A stretch of DNA of 64,000 nt from Acanthaster planci (taxonomy: Eukaryota > Echinodermata > Asteroidea > Valvatida > Acanthasteridae): NCBI RefSeq assembly GCF_001949145.1, contig NW_019091555.1:446044-510043 (forward strand), in the 5' to 3' direction. The notes below the pieces were generated by a model. It was not told the DNA's origin, did no database searches, and saw nothing but the letters and a program-made list of their open reading frames with translations. This document shows, one piece after another, positions 34,668 to 49,600 of the stretch (within the stretch, counting starts at the first letter, position 1; each line of letters begins with the position of its first letter). A program made the position numbers and the translations under genes.

Positions 34668-37600
34668 CTAAAGGGAGATAATTAAATTTGGCAACAGTTC
34701 ATTTGAATAGCCTGTGAATTGGCTTAAAACCGATTGACTTGTGATGGACTTACGGGGACTTGCAACGGACTCAAATACAACACTGCCACAAGCAAATCTG
34801 GTCAGCCATTATGAAAACCTATCATTCGGGCTACATCTGGAGCTATTCTGGCGCCCTCTTTCAACCCCTAACTCACCATTGTAAGTGCAGACAGCAGCGC
34901 CTCTTCTACTGGTGCTGAGGGGCGTGGTCAGGCCCCATGTGTTGCTCTTGGGGTCGTACACCTCCACCGAATTGTGGCAATTCCAATTACTGGACCCGCC
35001 CACCGCAAAGATCTTACCATTTAAGGAACACACGCCCACCTGTGCTCTTCCTGCAAGGCGAGAGAGATGAAGATGTGATTAAGTCACTGGGTACAACCAG
35101 CTATTTTACAAATAAATTTCATCTTATTCTACAGATGAAACAGTACCAAGTTACAGCAAACTCCGAACTGAAATTTAAACACCACAGCTCTGAACTCAAC
35201 TTACTTTGGTTCATTTTGCTGATTGATATCCAGACATTTGTGTCAGGGTGGTAGACATCGCAAGAACGGAGACCGACGTTGCCACTTGATCCACCGACCA
35301 CATACAATCTGCCATCCAGAACAGCAGCACCTGCATTAACAGATGACAACTTCAGTCAGCAACACTTCACAACGTAGCCATCGTCTGGTCAGCAAACCAG
35401 CTAGTGCTGGCTACTCCTGGCCAACAACTGACCAACAGCTGCACTCTCTCCTAGTCAGCAGCAAGCAATGTATTCATATGATATGGCAATACTTAGCAAA
35501 ACTCAGCACTATTGCCAGGCTAGCAGCCAATTTGCACTACCTACCACAGGCCAGGAACTGGCCAACAGTTGGTCAGCTGTCAGGAGCAAGCCTTAACTCT
35601 GGCCAAAGGCCTAAAATTAACCCCAAGATGTCAGCCATCCTTGGATAGCCACTAGCAGGCAGCAGACCAACGAGCTGGCGAACATCTTCCAAGTCTGCCA
35701 TATTGTTGGCTCAGCAGCTCCATGACACAGAACCCTGAATTTGTCTCCTTTGACACTGTGGCTGACCATGGCCAGTTGGTAGCTATCAGTCAATCACGGG
35801 CAGCAAATACGGTGGCTAGTATTCACCGACAAACTTCCAAAAAGCAATTTTTACAAGTTCTCTCACCTGAATTCGGTCTTTCCTGGGGCATGTCTGCCAC
35901 CCAAGACCACTCGTCCGTCTCAGGGTCATACACCTCGCATGTTCGGAGATCCATGTGGCCATCCGAACCGCCGGCCGCGTAGAGCTTGCGGCCAATGACG
36001 CCAAACTCAAATCGGGCCCGCTGGGTCTGCATGGGGGCGATCTTGTCCATGGTGTTGGTGTGGGGGTCGTACATCTCCACTGACTGGTGACATTCGTCCC
36101 GGTTGAAGCCGCCTGGTTGGTTTACGTCAGAAGATGAGACCGCAAGTTAATAGCAGGTTGTGAAATTCTTGTGTAAAATGCACAGATCCCCTACCTGCGC
36201 CCACATTTAACAGCTGACCTGCTCTGCAAAAACAAGGGCTTAAAACTGGAAATGAAATCTCATGACTGAAAGAACATCTCAAACTTCTGTGGTCGTGGTT
36301 CCAATAGTCTGTACAAAGGAGACAAGGACAAGGCTTACGGACAAGGACCACATCAGAAAATACAAGAGGAAATGAGGCTGGATACTAAATACTTTGAAAC
36401 TCCATCATTCCAAATCTTGAAGTTGTGTCAAGGGGGTCATCTTTACTGACCCGCTGAAAACCCAATATTGCCTAGAAATTTTGCCTTACTGAGAAGAATT
36501 TAGCGGGTAACCAGTTACAAGCAACATACACTGTAGTGACATTTTGCCAGTAAGCTGTTGTTGGTTCATTGGTTCATTCAGATGCTTCATGACATCATGA
36601 TCAGGGCACTGAACTTCTATTCTAGAACCAAACAATTGAAAGACATTTACAACCTTGACTGGCTCAAAGGATGAAACTTTAAGCAGAAGTGGCATTCTGA
36701 AAGATTCAGCTTTAGCCCAGTACCAAATTCTGTATGGAATCTTACAATTTGGGCCTCAAGCTGGACCAAGAGAGGGTGCTATTTTCTCAGCAATGGAGGT
36801 TTCTTTGGTCGAAGTGAACTTCACTGGTTCACAAACAACTAGGAAATGCACACATTATGGTCGCTTCACCTCCGACAAATTGAAAACTAAAGACCAACAT
36901 AGCTCTTTTCAACCGATAACTGGGGTCAAAATTAACGGTGGTCCGCTGGCCCGGGGCCACCGAAATATTCATCGGGCCACTGCATTCTCCAAAACGATGG
37001 CCCAGCTGGACAGTGGTCATTTGAGGAGCATTGCCATGTTTTCAAACTTTCATCACTTTTCACGACTCCTGAATCAAATCATCAGCTCAGCGCTTACGAG
37101 TTCACGACCCGAGTGGTGATTTGTTGGCCGGTACCATTTTCTAACGATGCTACTTTAACGTTATCTCTCATGGACAACAATTTAACCTCTGCAGGTCGTG
37201 TCGCGTCAAGTCCGCATCGGGCTGATCATCAAGTGTGAGCAAAACAACCTCGACAACAGATCAAGTTCTGGGAATTAACTTGTACAAATCTTCCTTTGAC
37301 TTTTTTTTGATGTGCAGCTGCAGAATTGCATGTGTGTACGGTGAATCGTATAACACTATTTTGACCGGGATGTGTGGACTGGTGGCTACGTTATCATCAT
37401 GTCTTCTTTGGCACTGGCATGGCACAATGGGAACCAGTGAAGCCTTGCTTCTATGAATCAAGCAATATTGCATGTGTGTTTTCACCACTGTGATAGCGAA
37501 ATGCAAAGGGAACTTGTGAAAGTAATGCAACTTTCTTTCCAAACGTTGCAAATGTAAGCAGGCAAACAAACAATACAAGCTTTTAGATATGACAAAATTG

Positions 37601-40600
37601 TTGAGAGGTGTTTTGTGAAGACAGGAGTTTCTTCGTTTTTTAAAAATTTTTAAATGTTTTTCAAATTTACCGATATAAATTTTACGGTAGCGCCAAAAAT
37701 TTAGGATCAGTCGCATAGCTAGAAGCAGAACTAGTATTTTGGCCTCAAAAGTATATTTCAATCCAGCCAGGCTAGACAATCAGCTATTTGGTATAGAAGT
37801 TCGACTGAAGCCAACGAACATGTGTGGTTGATTTCAGTACATGTACTCAACCTGGGCCACCAAATTTTTGCGAGGGCCAGTGCGATGCACTTCCCACTGG
37901 GCCACCAAGAGATTGAAGTTAATTTTGACCCCTGCGATAAGGGGTGCTTCTGCTCGAAACATGGGCAAGACCATATAGTCAGCAGTCTCTCACAGAATAA
38001 AACTCACCCGCTGCGACTAGTTTCCCGTCCAACTTGGCCACCCCGACTGCACACCTGGGCTGTTCTAAAGTAGCCAGGGAGGGGTGTATCCCCTCACTCT
38101 CGATGGAGAAAGACCTCTTGGGAGTGGGGCTGCTGACCTTGGGGCTGCTTGGCTTCTCATACAGCATGATGACAAAGAGGCTACCACCAAGGATGGTAAT
38201 GGCGATGTAGCGATTGGCTGTGGATGAAACAAATTACCAGCTGATGCTATGCTGAATATTCAATAACTGAATATTTGCATACATGTACTTACATTTGAAA
38301 AGGAACAGTTCCAGTGATTTCACTGGGACTCAGGAAAATAAATCACCAGGAAGGGCATGGACCACTGTCCTGAAACGCGGTGATTTAGGTGACCACACAA
38401 ACGTGCATGTTTTATTTCTTCTCTGAAGTGAGGCACTACTTAGTCCTGACCTCCCATTTCTGTTGATGCGACAATCTTCCACTTCTCGATCCGCGACCGG
38501 GCCTTGGTCAGGTCCTCCGGTGACAGCACCAGCCTCCGGGCGGGGCCATTGGGGTTGTTGTTGTTGTTGCCACCGTTCCTGTTGTTGCTGCTATTGGGCC
38601 CGTCGCCGTTGCTCACGCCGTTGGTGACTTTGGCCGGAGAGATGAGCGGGCAGCGCTTGGCGTCCAGCTTGTAGTTCTTGATCAGGTCCGGCTCAATCTC
38701 ACCAAACTCCTCCACGTCCTTCAAAGTGTTGTTTTCCGATAGGAGCAGAGTCTGGGGCTGAGAGAGAGGGGGGGGAATAAAACTTGATATGCATAACTAA
38801 GGACTGGTTCATACTCGCAACGTTTGCACACACGCAGCGTGTAATGTGAACGAAATGTGACGTTCACACTTTCGTCGTTTCTCAAGTCTCGGCTGTGTGT
38901 GCGTATCCGACAAAAGTTAAAATATTTCGATTTTTCCGAATACGCATACATTTCGTGCATATGCACAATCCATTACTTTCACAAACTGCAAGCAAGGGCG
39001 CGTGTTTTCATTACGCACTGCGCTTTCCTTCAAAAACTGCCGACACCTCAAAATAGACCTTGGTGCTGTGTACACAGTGAATACACGGTGAGTTACTAAC
39101 CGGCCTTAAGAGCTCACTATTAAACACATTATTAAACAACCTTTCACCAGGCATACTAGGAGCTGTCATAAAATATTTCATGAGCCGCCATGTGGAATCT
39201 GCAGAACTCTGTTGCTAACAAAGAGAATATTGATTACACTTGTAGTAATGAAATTACTGTTATCATTATAGATCTCTGGTTGTAAACAAGTTTCCTAACA
39301 TTCAAGTCACATGTCTACTGCACGACTTGTCAGTCACTTTCATCTTGATTTGGACAGAAAAGTTGAATGATCATATAATGTTTAATGTCCAACATCCAAC
39401 CACTATTTCACTGTTCTATAAAGCTCGCAGCTTGAGAGCTTACAGCAATGTCAGCATTTGCCAATGTCAATGGGCATCAAGTGTACCAATTTAGACAAGT
39501 CTCAAATACCATCAGCTCAGCCTGTTTTGTGGATCATGGTATTGCTATCTGGAGACAAGGCGCTATGCAGAAATTATTTTCCTCTATGAGAAACAAATAG
39601 GTCTATCTGGTCACACTCGGCTGCTAGTTGCTTGACATTGATGGAAGAATTTGTCTACAGCTAAGGGGGGCAAATCCAATATGAATCACCGTCCACCCCC
39701 AACTAACCTCCTGCTGAAGATCTTCCAGTTGCTTGCCGCATTTGATAGTTCGGCGAATCCAGTCCAGGGCCGTCTCAAACAGCTGTCGGTCACTCATTTT
39801 GGATACGAACTTGGTGGCCACGACCTCAATCTACATGACAATGTCATATGAAGTACGGCATTTTATGAAACAAGCATGCGAGCAAAAACTGAAGTTAAAA
39901 TAGATAAAAATCAATAATTCTAAGAGCAGGGGACACTATAAGGAACACCAGATTTCAATATAAGAGGGGCTGGAAACAGGTATTCTATTGTCACTTGTTT
40001 ACTGCAAAATACACCAGAAAGTCTTTTCGATAATTACCTCATTGTTCATGGATTTCATGTGAATAAAACCAATTCAAAACAAATAAAAAAAATTTTTTTA
40101 AATACATTAGGAATCACATGGAAAATACTGTTTAGTAATCCTCATCAGTTTGGAATGCTCCAATTTCAACATATTTTTATTCACTGTGGGGGATTCGTTC
40201 CATTATTATAAAGAAAACACCAGAGTGCGATATGAGGGAAAAAAATGGATATGAACAAGTCAAGGGTGTTGACAACCCACCGAGAAAAAAACATGAGATC
40301 CCACGACTGTGGCATTATGGTTTGATGAGCAAACTGCCATTATTTAATGATAAGATATTGAAATACATACAGCAAACAATCTTCCATTAAATTCAACGCT
40401 AATGATACCAATATCGACTGATCAAGAGGGGATGAATGCATATGAAAAGGGTATGCAGAGCGACGGGTACTAGAGATTTCACACACATCGATTAAAGATA
40501 CAGATAGGGGTACATGCATCCAAGTTGGGTGAAACAAATAACAAACACGGGATGGAGTGATGATTCTTCTGTGTAAAACAAACCTTATTCCCATCATGGA

Positions 40601-43600
40601 CTGAAGCGTTACACATCGCGGGGACCAGACCCGATATGCACTGCGCAACAGGCTTCTTGGGATTACCAAGAGCAATCCATAAACCTAAGTTGAAAGTTCA
40701 CACATACAGTACTGCTCAAGCTATTGCACCGACCAGCTTCTTTTGGACAAACGTGCCCATGCACCCACTTGCCGTTTGTCATCCACAAGGCATAAACAAA
40801 TTTCAGGTTGAAACATTCAAGTGCATCCAAATGTGTTCATTTAAAGGAAGCGTGTCAGTTTGTCCGAATTTTCTGCACCCATGAAATATGAACTTGCTAC
40901 AGAACTGTCCATAGAGCAAACATGTAGAATTCACTTGCCGTGCAGTGGAAACCTTGCACTGATTAATGATGCAGTTTTCGGGTTCGTTTGAAATCCTCTC
41001 ATCTGCTTTTGATTGATACCATCTGTTGCTCCCGAATTAACCCACGTCAAATAAATAAACCAGATGAGTCTCCATGGCAACACGCAGCAGAGCAGCAAGG
41101 AGATCGCTGAAGAAAACACCTCAATCTATTTTTGTCGCACCGACGTGAACGACATAATCCAGACAAATAACGTTTCAATTACAGAACGCGCGACATTACC
41201 AGACTTGAGTCGCAAAATTGGAACGGTAGCTTATTTCTCAAACTGCTATGCCACATGGGCATAAAATAACAGCTGCGATTATTCCAGGATTCAAAATGTC
41301 AGGCCTGCCTTCAACAAACAATCTGCAGCCATTTGGGAAGTTGACACAAAAGAGGCACAAGGGATGAAAAATATAAAAGCTGGTAACGGGCATGGTAAAG
41401 GAGACGCAGTGAAAGAAAATTAACACACTGAGGAACATTTAGCAAAGGAGCTCTAAGGCATGAATTTATACCTGTAACCGAGGCAACTCCTGAAATTCAT
41501 TTGTCAAAGCAACGCTGTCAATGTTCTTTTTCAGGAAGTCATCCACAATGGAGAGAAATTCCACATCTTCCTCTTCACTTGCAAAGGAACGCAGTTCTGG
41601 AAAGCAAGAACAAAAAAATTAATTAACACAGCATCGTAATGACATTAGGCACTACATAGATGTTTCTAAATAAGTTTTCCCACTTTGGGGAAAAAAAGAC
41701 CTTCCTTCTTTTACATCCAAGTCTTCCTAATTTACGAGAACATCACTACAGAAGACCGAGTATTTTGAGATAAAGAACAAATTGTGATGTCTAGGGAATA
41801 ATGCACTCTTTTGTGGAATTAGCACAAAAGGAGCGCTTACAGGTATTTCAACACTTCACAAATAAATGTATGCACTGCTAAATGGCTTTCCATTCCCAAA
41901 TCACATCGACCAAACAGCACAATATTTCAGAAGTTTAGCGTAAGCATAACTGAAAAGCAGTACATTAATAACAGCTTTCGTCCTCAGAAATGGCTAACCT
42001 AATTAACATTCATCATCTGCCATCTACGGAGCAAAAGCAAAGTATCATTTCCGTGTAAATACGCAAACTGGAAATTGAAAACTTGGGGTGCAGCAAACCT
42101 TACCTAGACAGTTCTTTGTACTCAGCTGCTGTACCAGGTGTCGAGCGCATGCATTCTTGACCCGGACCATCTGCCACTGTCTGGCAGCCTGATACACCGT
42201 CGCCACTTGACAGTAAGGGACCTCCAGTCTGGACCCAAAAAAAACACACCATAAATTGTCTCAGGCTAATGCAAACAGAAAAAAAAACTAAAAAAACGTC
42301 CATTTGTACTACAGTACGCCTGCTAGTCTTTAACTGAGGATATTTCGGAATTCTTGGTTTTTGTTTAAGGATCCCTGACTGCTGGCTTATGATGAATCAA
42401 GTTCTTATCAGTTCTTATGTCCGTGGGATCTGACATTTTTGCCTGAAATTTTGGGTGTAAAGGTGAAGTCCGTACAAATAAGGCACCATCTAAAATGTGA
42501 GAGAAGCCTGAGAGTAGGCAATTGAAGGGGTGCTGATATCTGTATTTATTTACAGTAACATCAAATTAAGAGGGTTTTTCTTTTTTTTTCATTTGGTCCA
42601 AACATTACTTCAAGATTCCCAAATTACTAGCAAAAAATTGCATTTAATATAATAATTTTGGGTTGTCGGCAAAAATGACTCACATAATGTTGTCAACACT
42701 GAAGTCAAACGAGCTGAGAAAAACAATTTTGGGTAAGAGTGTATGACTCCAAGACATGAAGGTGTGTTCAGTGGTGAGATGCAATCCAACACTGGTACTG
42801 CGATCCGCTCTGAGCGGAACAAAAGAGGGAGTGGTTTTTTTGGTACTCATCGCATAGGCGCGTCATGAGGCGTGCAAGTATATGCGCGTTTGTTTCTCAA
42901 TCCAAGTTTTCAAAAACCAAATGAAAAAAAGAAATTGACTGATTTCCCTTGACTGAGCAAAACTAACCCCTGCGGTAATATGTATGTAAGGTGTCAAAAC
43001 CTGCAGCTGAATTTCAATTATGGCTCATGAGAATTCCAAAAAGAAACTAGTCTGATATTACTGGGCGAAGTGAAATAAAAATTTCATTGGTGCCATGATC
43101 TTCTATCCATCATTTACATGTAACCTTTTATAATATTCACATGGAATCAGCAATTTTCCAGGACAGCACACATGTACCAAGACTCCAGCGCAGCAGTGCA
43201 CATGGACATGCTTACGTGTGCTTTAGATCATACTTATAATGTAGGGTGTGCTCCAGTAACATACATGCACAACCTTTAACGCTGTTTTTGCATAAAAGTT
43301 ATAAACAATGCATACATATTTTGCCATTACATTAACAATTCAATAACTGAAAAATGTAAAGCTTTGTTTTAAAGATTTGCAAGTACTAATGGTTGAATTT
43401 ATAGTTTAAAAAGCCATTTAGAAAAAAACATTCCCCACTTAAAGTTTGATACGTAAAAAATACCAAACCTGCATTTCTACAGCCTACCGAGTTAATAGTT
43501 TTCATGCAGTTCAAGGTGCCAATGCACCAGATATTTAATAGTGACTGACTTCGCAGGCATTTTATCAGGTTTTACAAGAAACAAAACAATGTTTCAGCTA

Positions 43601-46600
43601 GTAGATGGTGATAATCTACTATTTGTTTTTTTCCAAGCCATACTGTTCATGCATGAACATTTATACTATCATGGAACTAATTAATCATGCATAAGTTGCA
43701 GACTACTTTTACCGTAATATCAGCAATAATGCTGGGACAAAAATAGACCACAAAAATCAGTATCGCCTGTGCTAATACAAATGTGCAAGTACTGCGCAAC
43801 CAAATGCGGCCCCTGGTCATCAAAGGACCAGACATCTTTGGTTGGTACCCTGCCAACCAACCTGCCGGTGTAAGCAAAGTTGACCAGCAACTCCACAGCA
43901 GAGGGGCTGATGTTCTCCAGCAGGTGCTTGAGGGGAACACTGTGACTCTCGCCCAGCGCCTTGTAGTAGTCATACAGGTAAGGGCTGCTGCAGGCCAGCA
44001 CGGCCCGATGAGCTGGTACGATGTGATTCTCGATGGACAGGTGGACGTCGGCAAACTGGTACTGCTTGCGCAGCTCATTCAGGTAGGCCATGACGGCGCC
44101 AGGCCCCGTCTCGTCCTCGTAGATCAGGGGCTGGTCCGAGACAACCGACTTCCGGTCTTCTGTTAGTTGGAGTAGACGAGAAACGGATGTGCACTAAGAC
44201 TGACATTTTGAGGGGAAAAAAAGTTAAGGGGGAAAAAGCTCCTGAACTTCTCTTCGAACGTCACCATCGACTGACTCTCTCAAATGGCCCAAGGAATATC
44301 ATCCAGGTTCTGTCAAGACCAAAACAGGAGAAGGTGTGAAAAGTTTGAAATTTTGTTATCCCACAACCTAAAACGGATGCATCAGTAGCATCACATGCCT
44401 GACATCGCCCCTCAAGTGGAATGCTGTTCTTGCTAAACTCTGTCTAAATTATTAGTTATTTAGCAGCAAACGAGTCCCCTGTTTTTTTTTTTTCACTTTT
44501 CATCACTTTGAACCCGGCTGGAATACCGTCAAGAGAGTCTGCTTTGAAACAAAACGAAGACCGAATTATAAATTGTGCAGCATCTGCAACTGGACTCCGA
44601 TGAAGTGAAAACTCGACCCAGAACGCCTCAAAACCATCTGTAAGTCCACTATGCCATTCTACCAGCACCTACATACATGTATGGCAGTAAGTTATCCAAG
44701 CGGAAGAAAATTCATCCAAGCGTTGAAACATCAGAAAAAAAAAACAACCAGTACAAAGCTACAATTACACACAAAAAAACCATGTAGGGCAACGGCCTTA
44801 TACAGTAAATAATAAAGTTGTGGGGGAGACTCTGTAATTGAGAGCTTAACACAAAATCCACATGTGAGTAGATAGGAAACACAACCATCAGAATGCCTCT
44901 TGTAAATAGAAGGAAATTTTGGAAAGATTTTGAAGTTTTCAGATCAACTCAAGATCATCAACTAATACTTTGATGAAAACACTGATGCCTACATATAGGT
45001 TTTAACAGGTGTTGATTATATCCTTTGACAAGAGCCAAGGATTAGGTTAACCTTTAGTCTGCTTATTACATAACCAGCTTTTGTCAGACCAGGATCGTCA
45101 CTCTTGTTTGGTGACCTGACTTCAGTAAACTTAGGGTGCCAAACATGGCCAATGTGGCCCATTGGGCCAGCACTTATCTCCTACTTCAGCAGCACAAAAC
45201 GACTGAGAATACACTGGATGTGATGCTGGTCCCCTGCAGGTTACCCTTCAGCTAACACTCCGGCTTACACTCCTCGGTGTGGCAAGAGACAAGTGGGATA
45301 AAGTGGCTTGCCCATGGACACAGTATATGGCCAGCAGCTGGATTTGAACCCCCTAACCCTCTGGTTATGAGTCATGAATCCTAATCACCAGGCCACACCT
45401 TCCTATTTCTTGAAGTCTTCTATTGCTTATTCTTTTTTCCCAGTATGTACATTGCACATACTGTATGTTCTCTGAAGTCTTCCCAGTTTAACTCAGTCTC
45501 CTGACATTTCAGCCAAAGATATTTCCAGAAATTAAAATTCCTTGCACGTGTGAGCTATCCTGATTAAAGCTTGCTCTCCCAGGAGACGAAGAGGTTCACT
45601 GCCAAGTCTGTTAGTTACCATGGCAACGGGGAGGGCTATTAAAGAAGACATGTCTAATGAGGCAGAAACACCAGGCAGCTCAATGTCTGATTGCATGTGG
45701 GGGACTTCAACATCATGAGTCGCCTATTTTCAAGTTTCTCCTCATAAGCAAACAAACTGACCTTAAAATTTCACTTACATGCATAAGAAAAAAAAAACAG
45801 ATGCCCGTCACAGTAGCTTGCTGGGTTACTGAAATTAATTTGCATACACGCATGTATTAAATAAAATGTTCAGAAGGGGAAGTGCCAAAATTGGAGAAAA
45901 ATCTGTTTGAACAGATTTTGTTTCCCATGAAGATAAAATTATTGCCAATCAACATGTGAAAGTGTAGTAACTAATATCAGGCAAACATTAATAACCATTT
46001 TTTTTGAAGATGCAGTTAAAACATGAACACTAAAGCACTTGTACAATACAGTGTAGACAGAGCTAATCTGTGCATGAACGCACGTACATGTATATGTACA
46101 GTGTACATTTACTGGTACAAGGAAGAAAATGTACATGAATGCGATGGAGTACATGTACAGTGAATGCACACTACTGGGCGTCTAGCAATGGCATAGAGAT
46201 GTGTGTGCACTAGGGACACCTACATATATGAACATGTTTACCCAGCGTGTACAAACGGAGATAAGGCTCAATCTCACTAATGTTAATATGACATGGTCAT
46301 GGCCATCGCAGGCTGCATCTCTTTGATATTGATTAGTGTTTGGGGGAATTAAGGAGCTGGCAAGATCGACAATGTGATGCGGATGGAAGGGAGCAGATTA
46401 ATTTCATCAGACCATCTGTGCCAGTCAAACGAACGGTGATGAGTAATGACAAAAAAGGCACATGGATTTGTGCAACGTATTTGTACACGTGAAGGATTTA
46501 CTCATGCAGATCTTAATACGTGCACATAAAAGCAATGTTTTTTTCTCTCAAAACTCCACTTTTTTCTTACATTCTTTACCCCTTTCATCCTTTTTGTTAT

Positions 46601-49600
46601 ATGTGGAGGGAGAAGAAATCTTTGCTAAATAGTTAAAAACAAGTACAATGTTAAATTCTTCAGATCTCTCACTTAACGAACTTAAATGTAATATAAATGT
46701 AACTTACCAACAATATAACCGAAACACAAACACATTCTAGGCAGATTTTAAGAGAACCCTTTAAAATTTTACGTAAAATTTTATTGACCAGACGGTAAAA
46801 ACCTGGTGCAAACGTTGGGCATTGTTGGTACGAAGGGGGAAAAAAATTGCAGGGGGATGGGGAGAGAGGAAATCAGATCAGGCAGACATCAAGGAAATCA
46901 TGGCAGTACAGTCAGCCATCAACATGCTGTGGCGGCCATCTTGGAAAACTGTGGGCAAGTTTGTTTTCCCTGAATGAAGGGGGGGGAGGAAAAGAAAAAG
47001 AAAAATTGCTTCGTGGCTTGGAAGAAATCACTGATTGAGCAGCCGATTTCACACCCTCCAGCCAGTTTTAGGAATCAGCCAGCCATCCAATATGCAGCTG
47101 AAGCCATCTTGGAAAATTCTTCCAAACTAACCAGGTTATTTTCACAAAAGAAAAAAAAAGGGGGAGGAACACATGGAAAGCTACTGATTAGGAAGCCAAT
47201 TGATTCACTCAAACCTGCTTTTTTTTTTTTTTAGGAATCAACCAGCCATCAAATGGACAGTGGCAGCCATCTTGGAAAACGCATATGCACCTGTACCTCT
47301 GTATACCATCCTTCCAAATTGCCGAAAAACAGCGTAGCAGAGAGACAAAGGAAAAAAAAAAGAGACAGGGAAAAAAAAATAAATAAAGACACACCATGGG
47401 ATCTCTTGGACTGCGTTGCATATGTGATGCCGTTATTTGTTCTGGGTGGCATGGCGCCATTCTCCTCTGGATACGAAAATGCTGCCATTCCTGCAAAGAT
47501 TAAAGAAAAACACTCGATAAGAACGCACAAACCAAAGTGAAAAAAGAACAGAGTGCGGCTGGTATTTTACGCAGGGAGATTTGGGGAAAATTAGACCGAT
47601 CGGAGTCGACTATGGTACTCGTACATCATGGAAAACTGACTGCGGCAACCACTCTTGTACTGTGAAATACATCCATTAGCCAGATCTGAAATAACAGTCA
47701 CTGGAATAATGGCAGGAGGAAAATGACGAGGAATGCAACTGCTCAATAAATCTCCTTGGAATAATCAACATTGATGACTTTTTAACCACCCTCAACCATT
47801 TTCAGTGCTCTGTCCTCACATACACTGTAGGCAGTGTAGAAAGGGAAGGCTGAAAAGAGAAAAGATCAATAACGAAAGAAAAAATCAAGCCATAAATTTC
47901 AATAAACAAGCAACACGCACCGGACATTTCTGAACATGTCAAATCCTTTGAATGACACATGAAACTCTCATGACACAAGCGTGCACGACTGCTCATGCCA
48001 ACATACCGTTCAGCTGATTTGGAATGCACGTTACTAGGCTATTTGCATTCAACATGAAAACCAAATTAGCATTTTCTTTTCGGTCAATATCACAATTCAA
48101 CAGCATTTCTTAATCTTCAGCTTAAGGTAAATGCGTATTCCTGGGGTGTGTGAAAGAGTACTAACATATGAGACGAAAATCGAGTATTGAGATGCATTTT
48201 TCTGGTGACATAAGGCACATTCAGATTGTAAATATAAGGTACGTGAACACATGGAAAGTTAAAAATACATGTGTCGGCACTGTAACGTAAGTACAATCAT
48301 TGTTTTAATTTTTTAATATGTAGCATCAATTACATGCTTGCTTTGTGTCGGTATTTGATGCAGATTGCCCTTTGAGCATTCACAAGCTTACATGATAACC
48401 AACATACCGGTACCGGTGCATACTCGTAAGGGCAGGTCCACACTAATGGGTACACTTGGCTGCAAGTTTGGTATTTGAGAGAGGGACACTAGAGGATACA
48501 CCAAAGCAAGATGTTTTGTTCAGATTTTTTTCCCTCCTGTACATTCCAAGGTTTGCATATTGATAACCTGTGAAAAATACACAGGACTTTCTCAGAAAAT
48601 GCAGGGATTGTGGAAAATAATTACAAACATGCATGTACATGTAATATGGACAGAAATTTGGCCATAAATTGACAGGGTGCTTATTATCAAGCGCATGAAT
48701 TTACTCAAATATCGTCTCACTTATAGGATTGTTAAAGGCTATAATAACCACAATTTTGTAGGTCTTTAGGACAATAACACAACATGTACGTAACATAAAC
48801 AAATTTTTTTTTTACAAATTTCTGTCCATGTTATGTACATTACTATCGGTATTTTGAACCCAATATCCTGCCGCATCCTAAATCTACTGCAACACTGTTT
48901 CTATTTTTACAGACAGTATCACTGTAGGGATAGAAATTCAAAAAGCAAATATTTGTGTGAATATATTTACAGTAATTAAAACTTTCCTTCTCTATTAACC
49001 CTAACCTTCCCCAGCCACACAGAATTAAACAGTAGTAAAGTGTTTAATTCTGTGGGGAAAGGTCTGGTAGGCCCATAACAGCTGGCTTTCGCATTGGGTT
49101 TGGCATACCTCAAAAAAACCAAGTCCAACAGCCTCTGTGCACAAATTCCCATGGGACTTTAACTTTTGTGAGTGAATGAGGAAGGTTGGGGCCAGCAACC
49201 CTTGCTGACGTTAGGGTTAACATACTTTCTGCCCATGCGCGTAAGTGCACAGGTTCTGAACATTACATTCAAAGGATACGTGTACGGGGGTATCTTGTAA
49301 AATCTGCTTGGAAAATTCTTTGCAAACAATTCTCAACAATGGGGTAGGAACTTACTCCTACTTGAGCAAACAGCTTGACGCCATTATCCTGACGTCTTTC
49401 CCCATCCCATGCCACACTACTGTACCCCTTCTGCACGGAAAAGATGTAAGCACCCGTACCAGGTACATCGCCTGACTTTGTAAGGGGAATCCGACACCGT
49501 GTCTATTTCCCTTTCGCTTTCTCTGAAAAACATTTAGGGGTCACACATGTTATTTCTGAACAGCTGGTGTGAGATTGGTGCTTTTAAAGCGGGATGTGGA

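Noticed and set aside
36655-37119. 154-codon plus-strand frame
   Set aside because: It is antisense in an ivns1abp intron and partly within a mobile element.
37261-37779. 172-codon minus-strand frame
   Set aside because: It lies inside an inverted-repeat element in an ivns1abp intron and has no recognisable motif.
44091-44093. ATG as the ivns1abp start codon
   Set aside because: The frame continues upstream to a splice acceptor with family-conserved residues (LIYEDE), and a phase-matched upstream start exon exists.
48995-49220. Interstitial telomere sequence
   Set aside because: CCCTAA and TTAGGG occur only once or twice at the element ends, not as an array. The TTAA-flanked element explains them.
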